Source: Symsagittifera roscoffensis (Eukaryota > Xenacoelomorpha > Acoela > Convolutidae). From it: DNA of 64,000 nucleotides. Position 1 is the stretch's first letter, and every line of letters begins with the position of its first letter. The stretch covers positions 49,716,233-49,780,232 of the forward strand of contig NC_087067.1 of the NCBI RefSeq assembly GCF_963678635.1. The letters run 5' to 3'. The translations under genes were made by a program, and so were the position numbers. The notes below the pieces were generated by a model. That model did no database searches. It worked only from the letters and a program-made list of their open reading frames with translations, and was not told where the DNA came from. This document shows, piece after piece, positions 24,742 through 36,470 of this stretch.

Positions 24742-24886
24742 ATCATAGTCTGCAACATTGATACAGAAAAAAAATTCCTATTTCTTCCCCAACTATCTGC
24801 GGTACCTGGACTATTTATAAGTCCAAACACTTTGAATCCTCGGAACACTGGGCAAACATACTGAGCATGGCTCCTCGAAACGATAA
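24742..24886 (+). repeat. Direct repeat flanking copy A, right member
   Basis: Starts ATCATAGTCTGC on the base after the LTR terminus and matches 309-449 up to CTCGAAACGATA. Divergence is about 3% plus an indel, similar to the divergence between the two LTRs. That is consistent with both being duplicated at insertion. Confidence 0.7.
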
Positions 24887-27096
24887 AACATAAATAGTGA
24901 GTCACGTATATAGTGTGATTTGGAATACCACTGCCAGTCACCGTACGAACAACTCTAAGGCTTGCTCTGCCGAGGTTTTTGAAACCCTTAAGGTGTTTGT
25001 AACATTCGCCCGGAAGTACATACCGACAGTAATAAAAAAAAACAAGGTTATGAAATGACTGGCAAGCGTCTAAACACGGTTTCACATGCTTTAAACCTTC
25101 TCTACCAGAGCCAGTTCTGTTTGTCGTTCTTAAACATAGGGTCGACAAAGTCAGTACGATTTAAGGTTACCGGCCAAACCGCGCAAATTAACTTACTTAC
25201 ATGCAAATACAGGGAGCTCATGGTTGGTTCCCAGTTTTCCCAGACCACGGGGTCACTTCTAAAGACAGGGCTACTACATAGTTATCATATTACTATTGTT
25301 TTTGTTCGGTAGAAAAAAATTATCATCTCCATCAGAGTTAGATCAACTCTTTCCCTCAACTCCTCGATGTTTTTTTAATTCAAATCAGGATAATTCCGGA
25401 AGCTAAAAGTTGTTTAAAATCAGTTTCAAGTCTTTTCTCAAGACCCTTTCGAATTCATGATCTTCACCTAATAGGCTCTCTCTTCAGCGCTGGGAAGGGT
25501 TGCAATCTCAACTATTGGCCTTCAAGATTGATGCAATCATCATAGTAACGATTGTGTCAGCACATTCGTTACATCCAGGATTGCTCTCGGATCTTCACCA
25601 TCGTTCTTCTAATTTTCTCTCTGTTTAGTTCAACATTTCGTGTGTTTTTCACTCTCGATTATCGTCGCTCTGACTTTCGCGGTTTTTCAGTTGTGGCAAA
25701 AAAAAGATTCGCCTGTCTTTCTTTTTTGAGCGAAAACTTAAACTAAGCATGTTAACTCAAAGTGACCCTTCTCAATTCGTTCTTTTTGTCAAATGAGATC
25801 GTTAATCCTCGAAACTGCTCTTTCGTACAGTTGAACTATTTCCAATAAAATTCGTTTTGCCTAACCATTTATCAGCGGCATCCTGGTCGAATGCCACACA
25901 CTCCCCGGACAGCCCCGGTCAATGTCCCCATTGATTTGCGAGTAACTCATCAAAACGGTACAGTGCCATCGAACGTAATTTACAAAATGCATCAAAAGAA
26001 TTCTACTGATTCACTACCTGCTACCAATGGCATTATACTAAATTTCTATAGCCTTCTAGCATTTCCATTATTCTGCACGTGACGATATAACTAGAGATAA
26101 TTTTGCTATCTGACTTCCATCGCCAGTTCCTAATTAAACGTTTTTCTCTTAGGTTTAAAAGTTGTTTGGACGCAGGACAGTCTTGACAACCAATACATTA
26201 AAATTATCCAATTAAGCTTCTTCCGTTCAGATTTTTAGTTGTTAGTGGTCCTGAATATTGAAATTTAAAAAATCGGTAATCAGAGCAAGCAATGAAATAA
26301 TCTCCCTTTTCAAGAGATCACTCAAGTCCTTCGTGTCACCACAAAGTGATTAGTCATCTTTTTTGATTAAAGACAATCAAGCAGGCTGGAACACTTTGAA
26401 TACACTTCTACTAAAGCTTTTCTAAATAAATAGTAAGAGTCTCTAAAAACAACGAAAAGAGTCAAAATGCAAGTTTATAAAAGCAACAAATCTTAAACTC
26501 AAAGAAACTAAACATTTTTCTTTAATCAAGTTTCAATTTCAAGCTTAGTTGGCATGGTTTCTCATCTGAGGTTTTCGTGCAAAAAAAAATTTGAAGCTTT
26601 TATTTATTCTTCTTTGTTACTCCTTCGATCATTTCTTAATTTTAGTTTTTTTTTGTTTAGAAGTTCAAAAACTTCTAAAATATTCTCATCTTTCTTTTGT
26701 ATCTTGCCATTCGGCTTTTGTCACTGCTCCATCTCTTCTCCTGTGACATCGACTATGCACTCTCGGTCTTTGTGTCTTGTAACGCATCGTTGGCCAATCT
26801 GACACTCTTGGAGGCAATCCTCCTGCACCTTTGCTCTTCTACCCTTTGTTTGCAACAAGGTAGAGGGTCTACACTAGTTGCCTATTTCCGCAGAGGCAGT
26901 TGTTCTATGTCCAGATCCTTTGTCCATCTGGTACGAACTGTACACTCTGCTGTGCTTTGAGATATGAATTTTGGCATACTCTTACAACCATGCAGTGATG
27001 TTGGCTCTGAACCATGGAATCAGTCGTCTTCTGGCCCATATTTTCTTTACTTCCATCGAAATGATAAAAATTTTGCACATTGTCTAAAAAAGATCT
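24887..27096. other. AT-rich interval without recognised gene
   Basis: The right flank of copy A, continuing to the ORF2-like relic. Short ORFs are not supported by motifs. Some of the 3' end may hold eroded upstream parts of the relic at 27097, but I could not align them. Confidence 0.35.
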
Positions 27097-29440
27097 ATGT
27101 CTTCTGGACATTCTTGTAACATTTTGCTGAAGGCCATTAAACGAAGAGGAGCGAAGCTGGAAGAAGTTTTGTTGAGGGCCTTCTTGGAGCTCTACCAAGA
27201 TATGCCACTTCGATCCCCTGCGAAGCAACTGATTGACCTCGAGAGCTACCGGAGGTTTTAAGAGATAAAGCGATGCTCTAGCAAAGAGTTGAAAGTCACT
27301 ACAGAACTGCTGGAGAGAGTCAGGAGCCTGAAAAAATTTGCGACGCTGGGGAAAAAGAAGTCCTTGCAATATGTGTCAGGTGTGCCTGGAATAACCTATA
27401 ACCCATTCATCGACGAGGAGGCCAGGGACGCGTATTTTGACTTTGAACAAGCTATAATTCTCAATTTCTGGGTAAAGAGAGTGCGAGAATTTGGGATGAT
27501 AACATTTGAACAACTGCAGTTGGGTGTTATTCTGAAAAAGCGAGATGTCGAACTCTCGGTTTCCAAATTGGAAGGGCAAGTTAGATTTGTGCGGTTCGTG
27601 GGACGGTCCAACGAAGACCAGCCTTGTGACGAGGTGGGACTCATGAAGTCTTGATCATGCCCAAATCCAAACGCGGGTCTTTTTTGGGACGTCACCGCTG
27701 ATATCGAGCAACAAGAGAGTGACGATCAGAGCCTGCACGATTTGGCAGTGATTCATCTTTTGTTGGCCTTGAAAATGAAAAAGCAGAGTGAGAAGTTACC
27801 CACAAAACCATTGGAGGGAAACCTTCTTAGTGATTGGATGGAAAAAGGCACCTGCCTGGACCCCAGGTGTGGACTGGAAGGGCGGCACGTGCGCGGAACA
27901 AGTTACTGCGTGGAAATTATGGCCGAATTACATTGCTAGCTAGCGAAGCTATTCGGAAGATTGAGCATGTCGGAGAGGAGCGAGAATGAATTAGTTGCAG
28001 TGTTCCGTTGATTACTGAGGTGAACCTAATAGCTGCCCTGGGGTTCTATAGTATATAAACCTCAAAAGAATTACTGGAACGTATCGAGAGGGCTCAGGAG
28101 TTGGAGTCCGCCATGAGCGTTGAAGTTTTTCCGGGGTCATTGCACACCGAACAGAAAAAAGGAGGCTGGCAGGAGGCTCTCCAAAATGAAATGAACTTGA
28201 AAAAAGCGAGGGATATCACAAGACAGTTGGCTCAAAGTACCTGGTGGGATCCGATCCGGCACCATACTGCGACAGCAAATAATCTACAGATATGGTGGTA
28301 GTGGATGCCAGGACGCAGCACAGGTTAATCGATCCGTTCTTTTCGGTGCCCTAGTGCGTGTGGCTGTCGAACATGTCTGAAAAATTCTATGATTTATTCA
28401 CGAAGATCCTTCGGGATGTCCCGGAGAGGTCCAAAGACGAGTTGAAGGAGATAGCAGATTCCGTGAAATTGGGCAATGGAAATGTAATTGGGCGACGAAA
28501 AAAAGCGAGTCGAATGATAGCAAATGATTTTCCCACGAATGACGAGAAAGACGAAACGCATCAGATGATGATGGAAATGAGCTACTGCTGATAGCGGATA
28601 TGGAGAAACATCCTGTTGACTCATGGGGAGTACCCGTGTCACTGCCTGGCGCAGACGTTTTGGTACCCCAAGAGAGCAAACTTAGTTTCAGTGTGGGATG
28701 CTGGAGAGCTGTTCCCCACGGGAATATCCAATCGAGCCCAAAATGTGTCGGTATTGGTGGCAGTGAAGTGGCTTGCATGGAAGTTTTAGCAGTGATGTGG
28801 CTTGCAGCTAGTGCACGAACGAACGATCAGAACATGGCAGTAAAGGCCATTGTGCAGCTGAGCAAAGTGAGTCTCAGCAGAAAGCTGGATCTGTTCGAGA
28901 CCACCAGCAAAATCCTGAGGATACCCAGAGCCATCGAAGAGATATGGGCAAGGCAAAGATTAATGCTTGTTTCCGTGCAGTAATGACGTCGTGGATAATT
29001 GTACGCGCGAAGCGTCATATGTCTAGAAAAACCGAGGCCTTTCAATATTTTTAGCTGAATACAAGACCGGGTGCCTATAAAATAGTGTTCCTGACGCATA
29101 GAAACGCTGTCAAAATACCAGTGAAGCAAGTAGCGGGAATGTCTTGCACGAAAAAAAGCGTGAAAAGGGAGTTTTTACGATCTGACCTGGATCGAAACTT
29201 AAGCCTGTGCTTACACAACAGTTTCTGCCGGAACCGCGAGCAAAACATGAAATTGGATCTCTTGCCCTGCTTCAAACAGAGACTGTTGGAGTAAAAAAGT
29301 TAGAACACTTACGTATTCTGATGAGATACTGCAGAAGGTGCTGGAAGACAGTGAAATGGGCTAGCAGGAAGTTGAAGCTCTGGAAAGAAGGTTGGCGAAA
29401 AGACATAGACAGAAGCGGGGAAAAATTCAATTGAGCGAAA
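27097..29440 (+). pseudogene. Divergent relic of the giant element's ORF2 C-terminal region
   Basis: Scattered frames align in order with the ORF2 C-terminus of copy B. QYVSGVPGITYNPF matches QYVSGVMGMAYNPF. GTCLDPRCGLEGRH matches the cysteine cluster. IDPFFSVP matches VDKAFSVP. KLDLFETTSKILRIP matches RLELFETACKVFAIP. CFRAVMTSWI matches WFRATLTSWL. LCLHNSFCRNRE matches LSLHNSFCLNRE. Identity is only about a third by eye, and stops and frame changes are frequent. It therefore comes from a distinct, older lineage. No LTR, gag-pol or SGNH part was recognised around it. It shows that this domain existed before copies A and B diverged and stayed under selection. Confidence 0.75.
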
Positions 29441-32277
29441 ACTCAACCAAGCCGACTAAGCTTGATGATTCAAAAATTTTAAAATCTTTGCTTAAAAGAT
29501 TCTGGTCAGACCACATGTTGAAACTGTTGATATTTTTTATTTAAGATTGTTGAATTGCAGTGAAAACTTTAGTTAATTACTAATGCTTTATGCAGGCCTT
29601 TTAGTTAGTATATTAAATTATTTGAACCTTACTGAATGTTTTATACCTGAAATGGACACAACGATTGTACTTTATGGGTAACTCTAAAACAAGTTTCTTT
29701 CGGTGCGTGGCTCGGCCACGTCATAAAGCCTATTTCGACAAACAAGAGCAAAAATTTTTATTGTGGAATCAGGTAAGTAGTCAGATTAGGAAACTCCTCA
29801 TGGTGCGTATTTCGTGAAAACATTATAAGGCAGTGACTTGTGGTATGATGCCATTTATGACACGCGGTGAGTTGAGATGACATGGATAAATTTCATTTCT
29901 GAGGCCTTTTGTAAGTTTATTATAGAACAATGGATCACCACTTGAATATAACTCGTAGTTCTGCAATCAATGGGTTCATCGAGTATGTGTTAATACCCCG
30001 GATTCGCACATTCGAACCTTCCGACGCACGCGTGATAACACAATAAAAGCGTTAATACCGGATTTACAATGAAAATGAGGCTCAAAAGTTTCTAGAAATT
30101 TAAATTTTCAAAATTTCGATTTGCACTAGAACATTTCTGAGAAATGCAAAAACAACCGGAACAACTGGAACACAGCCAAATTTTAAGACGGAACACAGCC
30201 GATCTTTAAGTCTGAAATTAATTGGAAAAGAGAAGAAAAAACGAAGCCTCTTATCTTGACAACAAAACACGATAAAAGGCTTATCGAAAAAAAAACATGT
30301 AAACGGAAGCTCCAGTGGGACATCCGGGCCGGATCCGAGTCCTCCAGTTCCACGAAAGCAGCGATATAACGACGTTATCTCCGGTAGTGTGCAGAATCAA
30401 AGGCCCGGCACCAGAAACTCTAAGAGACCTTAACAATACGTTTTAGCTGCTGTAATGCCCTGAACACATTTAATTTACTTCAAAATTAGTTCGGTATTTC
30501 AGAGTTTGAGCAATTAGAGATGAGGAAAAAATAAAACCATCTCAATGAATTTAGTATGTAATTGTCACTAAAAGCAAATTGACACAGGTTTTCCAGCCGT
30601 GTTTTTATTAGTAATCATGTAGTCTGCGTATCCTTGAAATGACAACGAAATTCTTAGTCTTTAACTGAACAAAAAACTAAATGGCTAGGTCACGACGGTT
30701 AAAAACGAGTAGAATTAAGGTAACTGACGTCAGCCTGGCGTCAATATGTGTTTTTTTTACGCTACGTTACTGTGTAATATACGGGCGAATGTTACAATGA
30801 AGCGTACTCCCTTGCTTGAGGCAGAATCTGTTTTATGACCTGTGGCTATAACTTCTCATCAATTGTTGTCTTAACTATATATCTTTTCTTTCTCAAATAT
30901 TCCGCTGCCCTACCACTATTGTCATACCACACTGTTTTTTTCTATTGTCGTATAATAATTTATTGACTTTAAGTTGTTTCATTTTTAGTTGTGGACAAAC
31001 ATTCCCTTTGTTCCCACCATTCAAAAAATGCAGGGGAACTTTTTTTATCGGGTGTGTTAGTTTTTTTTTTCATGTTATCCACGCTTAGTCGAGCTAAATT
31101 AGCTAACAATATAACAGCTGAATTATACCTAGTTTAGGAAGCTAAATTTTATTATAAAGCAACAAAAGCTAGTTTTGGAGTTTTATAGTTTGGCAAATCC
31201 TTTAAATACTTCAATAATTTTATTTTCTGTGAGCATTTTTGAAAAAAAAAATTTAAGTTTTTTCTTTTAGTTTTTCTAGGCGTGTTTCCACAAAAATTTT
31301 TGTTCGATATGCCTATATTATAATGACTGTCTAATATGCCGAGTTTATTTTTTATATCAACTCTTTGTATCACACCAAGTAGAGAAAAGTACACTTATTT
31401 GTAGAAAACTTTCTAAACTGTTGTTTTCTAAAAACTATTGTTGGAGCATTTGTGCTACTTGCTGTGTAACCGGCTGTCTTTGCTTAATTTTCAATTTCAT
31501 TCTTAGCTTGTTGATTCTATTGATGTAATGTTTTCACTTACTTTGGTTCAATTATAACAGTAACTCTTCTGAATTTGTACCTAATATTAACTTTACCTGG
31601 TTTGCACTTTTACTTAAGCTTTTGAAGTTCAGGGTGCCGCCGGCCCTAGCACACGTTTTTCTGAATAAGCTTCGTGAGAATGTGAGCTAGTGTACCGAGG
31701 AACCCAGGGCAGGTAGTTTTCTAAAGCAGAGAATCTCTCTCGCAATACATGTTATAAACGCTGCCTGAGCACTCGGCACTCTTAATGATAAAACTACTTC
31801 GAAAACTTTTTTTATTTATAGAGCCAAGGGAACGAAAGCGCAGCTATATATAAGTATATTTGTATATGATAGAACGGTAGCCTCATATCGGGTCAGTCTT
31901 TTTGAGCCACTCTCAACTCCGGTTTAATCTGTGCAGGTAAGTTAGTTTTTCAAACTGATTGGCTTGATCCCAAACCAGCGACTCTCTTTACTTCTATCAA
32001 CATCCTAATTTACTCGTCAATATCTAGAAAATTCCTAGGGTTTTGAAGGGATACTATGTTGGCGGGACTTCTGACTGTAACCTCGGTTACTATGATATTT
32101 TCGACCTTCTGAGTATAGGTAGGTGCACAAGTTGGAAAGGACCGTACCAACGCTACATAAATACATCGGCAAATTTTTATGAATAAATGTCAATATTAAT
32201 GCATCGAGAGATATGTCAATTAAAATCTACCCTCGTCGTTTATAGCACAGATAGAATTGTCTATAATGGATGTTTTT
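29441..32277. other. AT-rich interval without recognised gene
   Basis: About 2.8 kb with no ORF of interest, no tandem repeat and no RNA gene that I can support. The composition is host-like, with a low density of the CTCGAG-type hexamer. Confidence 0.35.
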
Positions 32278-32890
32278 TTAAAGATTTTTGCACCCCCTAA
32301 GGCAGAGGATTGCACTCCACAGAAGTGCAAAACTTATTTTTGTCCTTATAAAGTTTTTTGTGTCCGAGTATGATTCGTTCCGTTTCTCGCTTAGTTTCTC
32401 TGCTAGTTTCTGGATGGTTTTTGTAGAGCCTGGTGCTGCTCCTCCGGTACACGCAAAAATTAGTGGAACAAAGCTGCTGTGTTCCACGTCCAGAACTCTT
32501 TGTTGATATTTTAATGTTTTGACTTTCTCATGATATTTGTGGGCGTCAGATATAGTTTTGGGGCAGGATTTAGCATGGATGGGGCTTGAAAACTTTTACA
32601 TCGAAAAATGTTTGGCTGAATCGGCCACCCCAGAGTCCGTTTGCTTTGATGTCAAGTCGAGCGTCATCTTCACTAGTGGTTGTTTTGTTGTGAAAACTTT
32701 CGCCTTCCCACGATTGAAGTTTCGGCTCCATTTCAACATCATGGCATACTTCGTCCAGGAGTGTCGCAAAAGTATCGCGAACTTCATTATGTCTTAGGTG
32801 AGTGTATCCACCTTTGGGACAGTGTAGATAGTGGTCAGTGTGAATGGTTGTCCACATGGGTATGTATGTGGGGTGTTTGGTGGTTCCCAT
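32278..32890 (-). pseudogene. LINE C1 C-terminal domain
   Basis: HCPKGGYTHLRHNEVRDTF, then DDARLDIKANGLWG and FFDVKVFKP, then PLIFACTGGAAP. The His/Cys pattern and the D...FFDVKV pattern resemble the zinc finger and PD-(D/E)XK-like C-terminus of some LINEs. The nuclease assignment is inference. One frame change lies near 32530. Confidence 0.65.
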
Positions 32891-33362
32891 CCATATCTCA
32901 GATGTAATCCATCTTTAAACTCCTATTTCTTGAGGGAAAAATTGTATCTTTTTAAGAGTAGCACGCTTAGCCGATTCGATGCTCCTTTCTGTGACGCCAG
33001 ATGTATTGTCAGTTTTTTTTCTGATGAGCAATTTTCCATAATTTTAGCCTTTATTGAGAGTGTGTTGTTCTGTCTCTCAGTTTTGCTGTTTCTGTTTATC
33101 AGAGTTTGTTCCGTTCCAGCTATTTCTGGTTCAATGTTTTCTAACGGATCACAAATGGCTTGTGATCACTCATAATTTCTGGGAAAGTCCGTGTTATTGA
33201 GGAGGTCTAATTCTCGCATTCTTAGTGGTAGTGCAAAAACGTTGCGATCTTCATCGGTTATATGGTTTTCACCAGTAGTACTAGGAAGTAGCTGATGTCT
33301 TACATTTTTCTCAGTTTCATCCATTTTCTTAAATGCTTCCGGAGTTGTCCTGGTTAGAAAGC

Positions 33363-33830
33363 TTAATTTACTTGAACTCCCTTTTTGTAGCAGGAGTACG
33401 CATTTTGTGGTAATGTTTTAGCTACTTTGAAAAACTTTTCAGTTAGGGTAGCTGTCTTTTCAATTTTGCTCTCCATGTATTTATCGCATGCTGATGGTAT
33501 TCCTATATCCGATCTAAGGAGTCTAAAATCATCTGCCATTGTAATATTTGTGCCTTCAAATACTTTTATGGCGCTGTCACGACGGTTTTCTCTTACTATG
33601 AGTTGACACTTGGAAGGCTTCACATTGTGTCCGAAAGCCTTTCCGTGCACATCCAGGTTGTCCCGTATTGCTTGGAGACTCTGAAGATCACCTGCAGGGC
33701 TTCCATCATCTGCGTACCATTTTTGGGTGACATTTGATTTTTGCAGGAGCTCAATCAGTGGGATTATCCCAATTCCGTACATAGCCATTGCGAGGGGATC
33801 ACCTTGTGTTTTGCCTTCGGTAGATGTCAA
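33363..33830 (-). pseudogene. LINE C1 reverse transcriptase core
   Basis: 156 residues with KTQGDPLAMAMYGIGIIPLI (RT motif B region) and KWYADDGSPAG (catalytic YADD), followed by a thumb-like region. RT copies the element RNA at the target site. Truncated on both sides by stops. Confidence 0.85.
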
Positions 33831-34150
33831 AACGGTGTTATTGACATATAGATTTGAGCGATATTTATATGAGTTGGCCAGCGCACGATGTAGCGCCGGA
33901 CAAAAGATTTCTAGATTTTCAGAGCAAGTTCTCTATTGAGCGAGTTGAAGGCATTTTCTGCATCAATAAGTAGTATGCTGTCAGTTTCTGGTTTCTCAAA
34001 CTCTTTCCTCAAGCTGTGGAGAGCATATTCGATTCCAAACTTCTAGCCTAAGCAGATTTGGAAATTTTGTCCAGAGGTATCAGGCGACACAAGTTATACG
34101 CCGTTAGGTTTTCATGAGGCAGAACATAAGTTGCTATTATATCGGATAGT

Positions 34151-34660
34151 TTAGCAATTGTTTTCGCGCGCATCTAGACCTGAGTGACCGTGGCTTCTGT
34201 GCGTTTTCGGAGTTGATTTTCGAATTGTCTTGGCGTTTAATTGTTCGAATATAGAGGGGTGGTATGGCATTGTGTCTTCAGTTACTTCAGTTATATAGTA
34301 AGTGTTCGCAATTTTGGCTTGAGGGTGTTTTTCTTTCAGGATACTAAGGACTGTCTTTCCTTTAATGACTTCGCTTAGGGGAAGTACTCCTTTTGTTTTC
34401 TTGTCTGAGAGGCAATCAATGGCAGCAGATATGCTACCTGTACTCATTAGTTTATCGAATTGCTTAACTTCCTCGTTTGATTTGGATTTCTTCTGTTTTG
34501 GATGTCTTATTTGGAGAGCTTTCGCTTCAGTGAAAAGTTCGTCTAATAGGCCCTGCTTCCATAAAAATATGCGGCGGCTAAATGTTTCAGAATATGATCC
34601 GTTTGTTTCTGATTTAGTTTTGGGGAGCAGCAGATGTGGGAGAATCATTGCTGCTTTCAT
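34151..34660 (-). pseudogene. LINE C1 reverse transcriptase N-terminal part
   Basis: 170 residues upstream of the RT core ending in HRSHGHSGLDA, the equivalent of GSHGPSGLDA in LINE C2, with TMPYHPSIFEQLN before it. Broken by a frame change after the GLDA motif. Confidence 0.75.
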
Positions 34661-34789
34661 TGCGACGTTAGAATTTGTGTTTCTTCAACTAATGACAACA
34701 GCTGCTGGTTAAGTAATTCTATGAATTGGAAACCGGGCTTGTTCTTGCTTAGAATTATGAAGCGCGGTTTCCAGTTAACGACATTTTTA

Positions 34790-35261
34790 ACGAAATTGCT
34801 GACACTAGGTCAAACAACACTAGGTCAAACAACCAAACAAAATTGCTAACACTAGAGGCAATACATATCAGGAAAGAGAAACTGGGCTTGAACACGAGCG
34901 ATGAGTTTAGGAGCAGGGAGTTAACACTGAAAAATTAGTCCCAAATTTTATTAGTTTTTTTATTTGAAACGTACAGGTGTAAATCGAAATTATGACTCAG
35001 AAACTTCCAGACAAATTAATTTAAAAATGTTTAATTAATTTTAGTGGATAAAAGTATTTTAATCTTAATAGTAATTTAGAGGTCAACTGTGATTGGCTAA
35101 TTTTTTATCATGATAGTTTGGAACCAAATTGTATGTGATTTATTGTAAATAACATTTGTAAATTGATGTTTTATCGTCATTTAGATTAGTTCATTGTAAA
35201 AATCCTGACGATGCACATAGTTGCAAAAACGTTTGAAATTTACTTTTCAGCAAAAATTTCT
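34790..35261 (+). mobile_element. 472-bp insertion with 12-bp target duplication
   Basis: Interrupts LINE C1. The 12-mer ACGACATTTTTA occurs on both sides (34778-34789 and 35262-35273), and LINE coding sequence resumes across it. The ends share an imperfect inverted repeat (GAAATT and GCTGA blocks). It has no ORF, and a 15-bp direct repeat (ACACTAGGTCAAACA) lies near its left end. Its right part carries a hammerhead-like motif. It could be a short Penelope-like or retrozyme-type remnant, or a MITE. Confidence 0.6.
35203..35240 (+). ncRNA. degenerate hammerhead-ribozyme-like motif
   Basis: TCCTGACGA, a TGCA/TGCA stem with a six-base loop, then AAAACG. This follows the CUGANGA - stem II - GAAAC order of hammerhead ribozymes, with the first core G changed to A. 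Such motifs are known in Penelope-like elements and retrozymes. It is probably inactive, and stems I and III are weak. Confidence 0.35.
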
Positions 35262-35550
35262 ACGACATTTTTACATATGTCGTTTATTTTAATTTCAAGT
35301 TCTTGGCCGATAAGTTTCCAGGGGTCGAAGTGGGCTGTAGTGATTTCTGGGGGCAATGGATACGATTGTGTTGCGTTGGGCAGTTTGTTTGTTTCAGTTG
35401 TTGATGGTGATGTTTCATTTTGAGTTGTGATGGTGGCTGTGCTAGTTGGTTTATGAGTTGTGATGGGGGCTGTGCTTGTTGGTCTATTGGTGGAGTTGGG
35501 CTCTTTTGCAAAGTTCTCGGGTGTGCATTGTATGCAGGAGAACCCATCAT

Positions 35551-35905
35551 TAGACTAATTGTTGTGATAAACTTATTAAATAGATTTCTTTGTTCAAATT
35601 TACCGCTTGTGTGTTTTCATATCATATGCGCGCTGGGCTTTCCTCTTCTGGTTATCCTACCAAATCTCGCCGTCCCAGCCGTAGGCGAGTGAAGTATCCC
35701 TGGCGTAACTAGACGCAAGAAGGAGTGATCTGGTGAATCGACCTCCAAATCGACGTCAGGTTGTATCACTCCTTTCTTTTTTTTCTCTCTTTTTTTTTCT
35801 TTTTTTTTCATCGCCTTTGCCTCAGCAATTTTAAACCCTAAGTGAAAGTATTCATAAATCACCCCAAAGAGCTTCCTTTCTCGCCCCAGTTGTCTGTGTT
35901 TCAGG
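35551..35905. other. Interval between the two head-to-head LINEs
   Basis: Holds a pyrimidine-rich tract (35769-35810, mostly T with C) and no supported gene. A minus-strand open frame here includes TARFGRITRRGK but has no clear family. Confidence 0.35.
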
Positions 35906-35908
35906 TTG

Positions 35909-36265
35909 ATGCCGCGATTCCAGGCGAGACGCATCCCTGAGTTCTCACAGAAACTAGTTATCGGGACTTCAAGGACCAAATATATCAAACCAGCTCTAGT
36001 AAAATCAACAATCCACTCCTACCGCGGCGCAACGCTTCATGATCTGTTTGAAACAGTGTTACAATACAGACCAAAGCGCCTAAATACAGTAACAATAGTT
36101 GCTGGATACCATGACAACAGGCTGCATCCACAAGAATTAGAACAGCAGTGGAAAATCTTGATTAACCTCGTCACTAATAAGTTTCAGCCCAAAACACTGA
36201 TCATCCCCAAAACAATACAGAACTGTAATAGTTCCGAAGTAAAACCGCAAAATTTATATTCATAA
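35909..36265 (+). CDS. LINE C2 ORF1, SGNH-hydrolase-like
   Basis: 118 residues from ATG 35909. LVIGTSRTKYI looks like SGNH block I with GDS changed to GTS. YRGATLHDLF fits the block II Gly. VTIVAGYHDNRLHP is at the block III position, with the usual Asn shifted or replaced. It stops before a block V is seen, so it is truncated or degenerate. Esterase domains in ORF1 are known for CR1-like LINEs. It sits directly upstream of the PHD-RT ORF. Probably not catalytic as it stands. Confidence 0.55.
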   Translation: MPRFQARRIPEFSQKLVIGTSRTKYIKPALVKSTIHSYRGATLHDLFETVLQYRPKRLNTVTIVAGYHDNRLHPQELEQQWKILINLVTNKFQPKTLIIPKTIQNCNSSEVKPQNLYS

Positions 36266-36470
36266 TCATGTGCTGTTTAATTTGATAAAAAGATTTGTAC
36301 ATCCCCGTACACTCATTGTTTCGCCTAACCTCAACCTAAATCTAACCCCTCAAATGTTCTGCCGTGATGGCATTCATTTCTCGTTCTACGGTAATGACTT
36401 TTTTACAAATTTTCTTGCTAATTGAATCTATAAATTCTCTCGCTAACTTGACACCGCCGTCCTTCCTAAA

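Larger units (their letters stand above)
32278..35550 (-). mobile_element. LINE fragment C1 (non-LTR retrotransposon), broken
   Basis: On the minus strand the order is a Pro/Gln-rich linker ending in LIGQELEIKINDIC (35550-35270), RT N-terminus (34660-34151), RT catalytic core with YADD (33830-33363), and a C-terminal zinc and FFDV domain (32890-32278). All parts have homologues in LINE C2 on the plus strand. The linker is split from the RT by a 472-bp insertion (34790-35261). Frames are disrupted throughout. Confidence 0.82.

Noticed and set aside
24513..25148. 211-residue minus-strand ORF at the end of copy A
   Set aside because: It runs from flank across the LTR boundary into the LTR with no recognisable domain; a chance ORF.
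25891..25925. CACACTCCCCGGAC resembling the sequence next to the 3' LTR, suggesting a third LTR
   Set aside because: The match is only about a dozen bases and no LTR sequence follows on either side.
31152..31394. 80-residue minus-strand ORF in an AT-rich interval
   Set aside because: Low-complexity Lys/Asn/Phe composition and no motif; expected by chance in AT-rich DNA.
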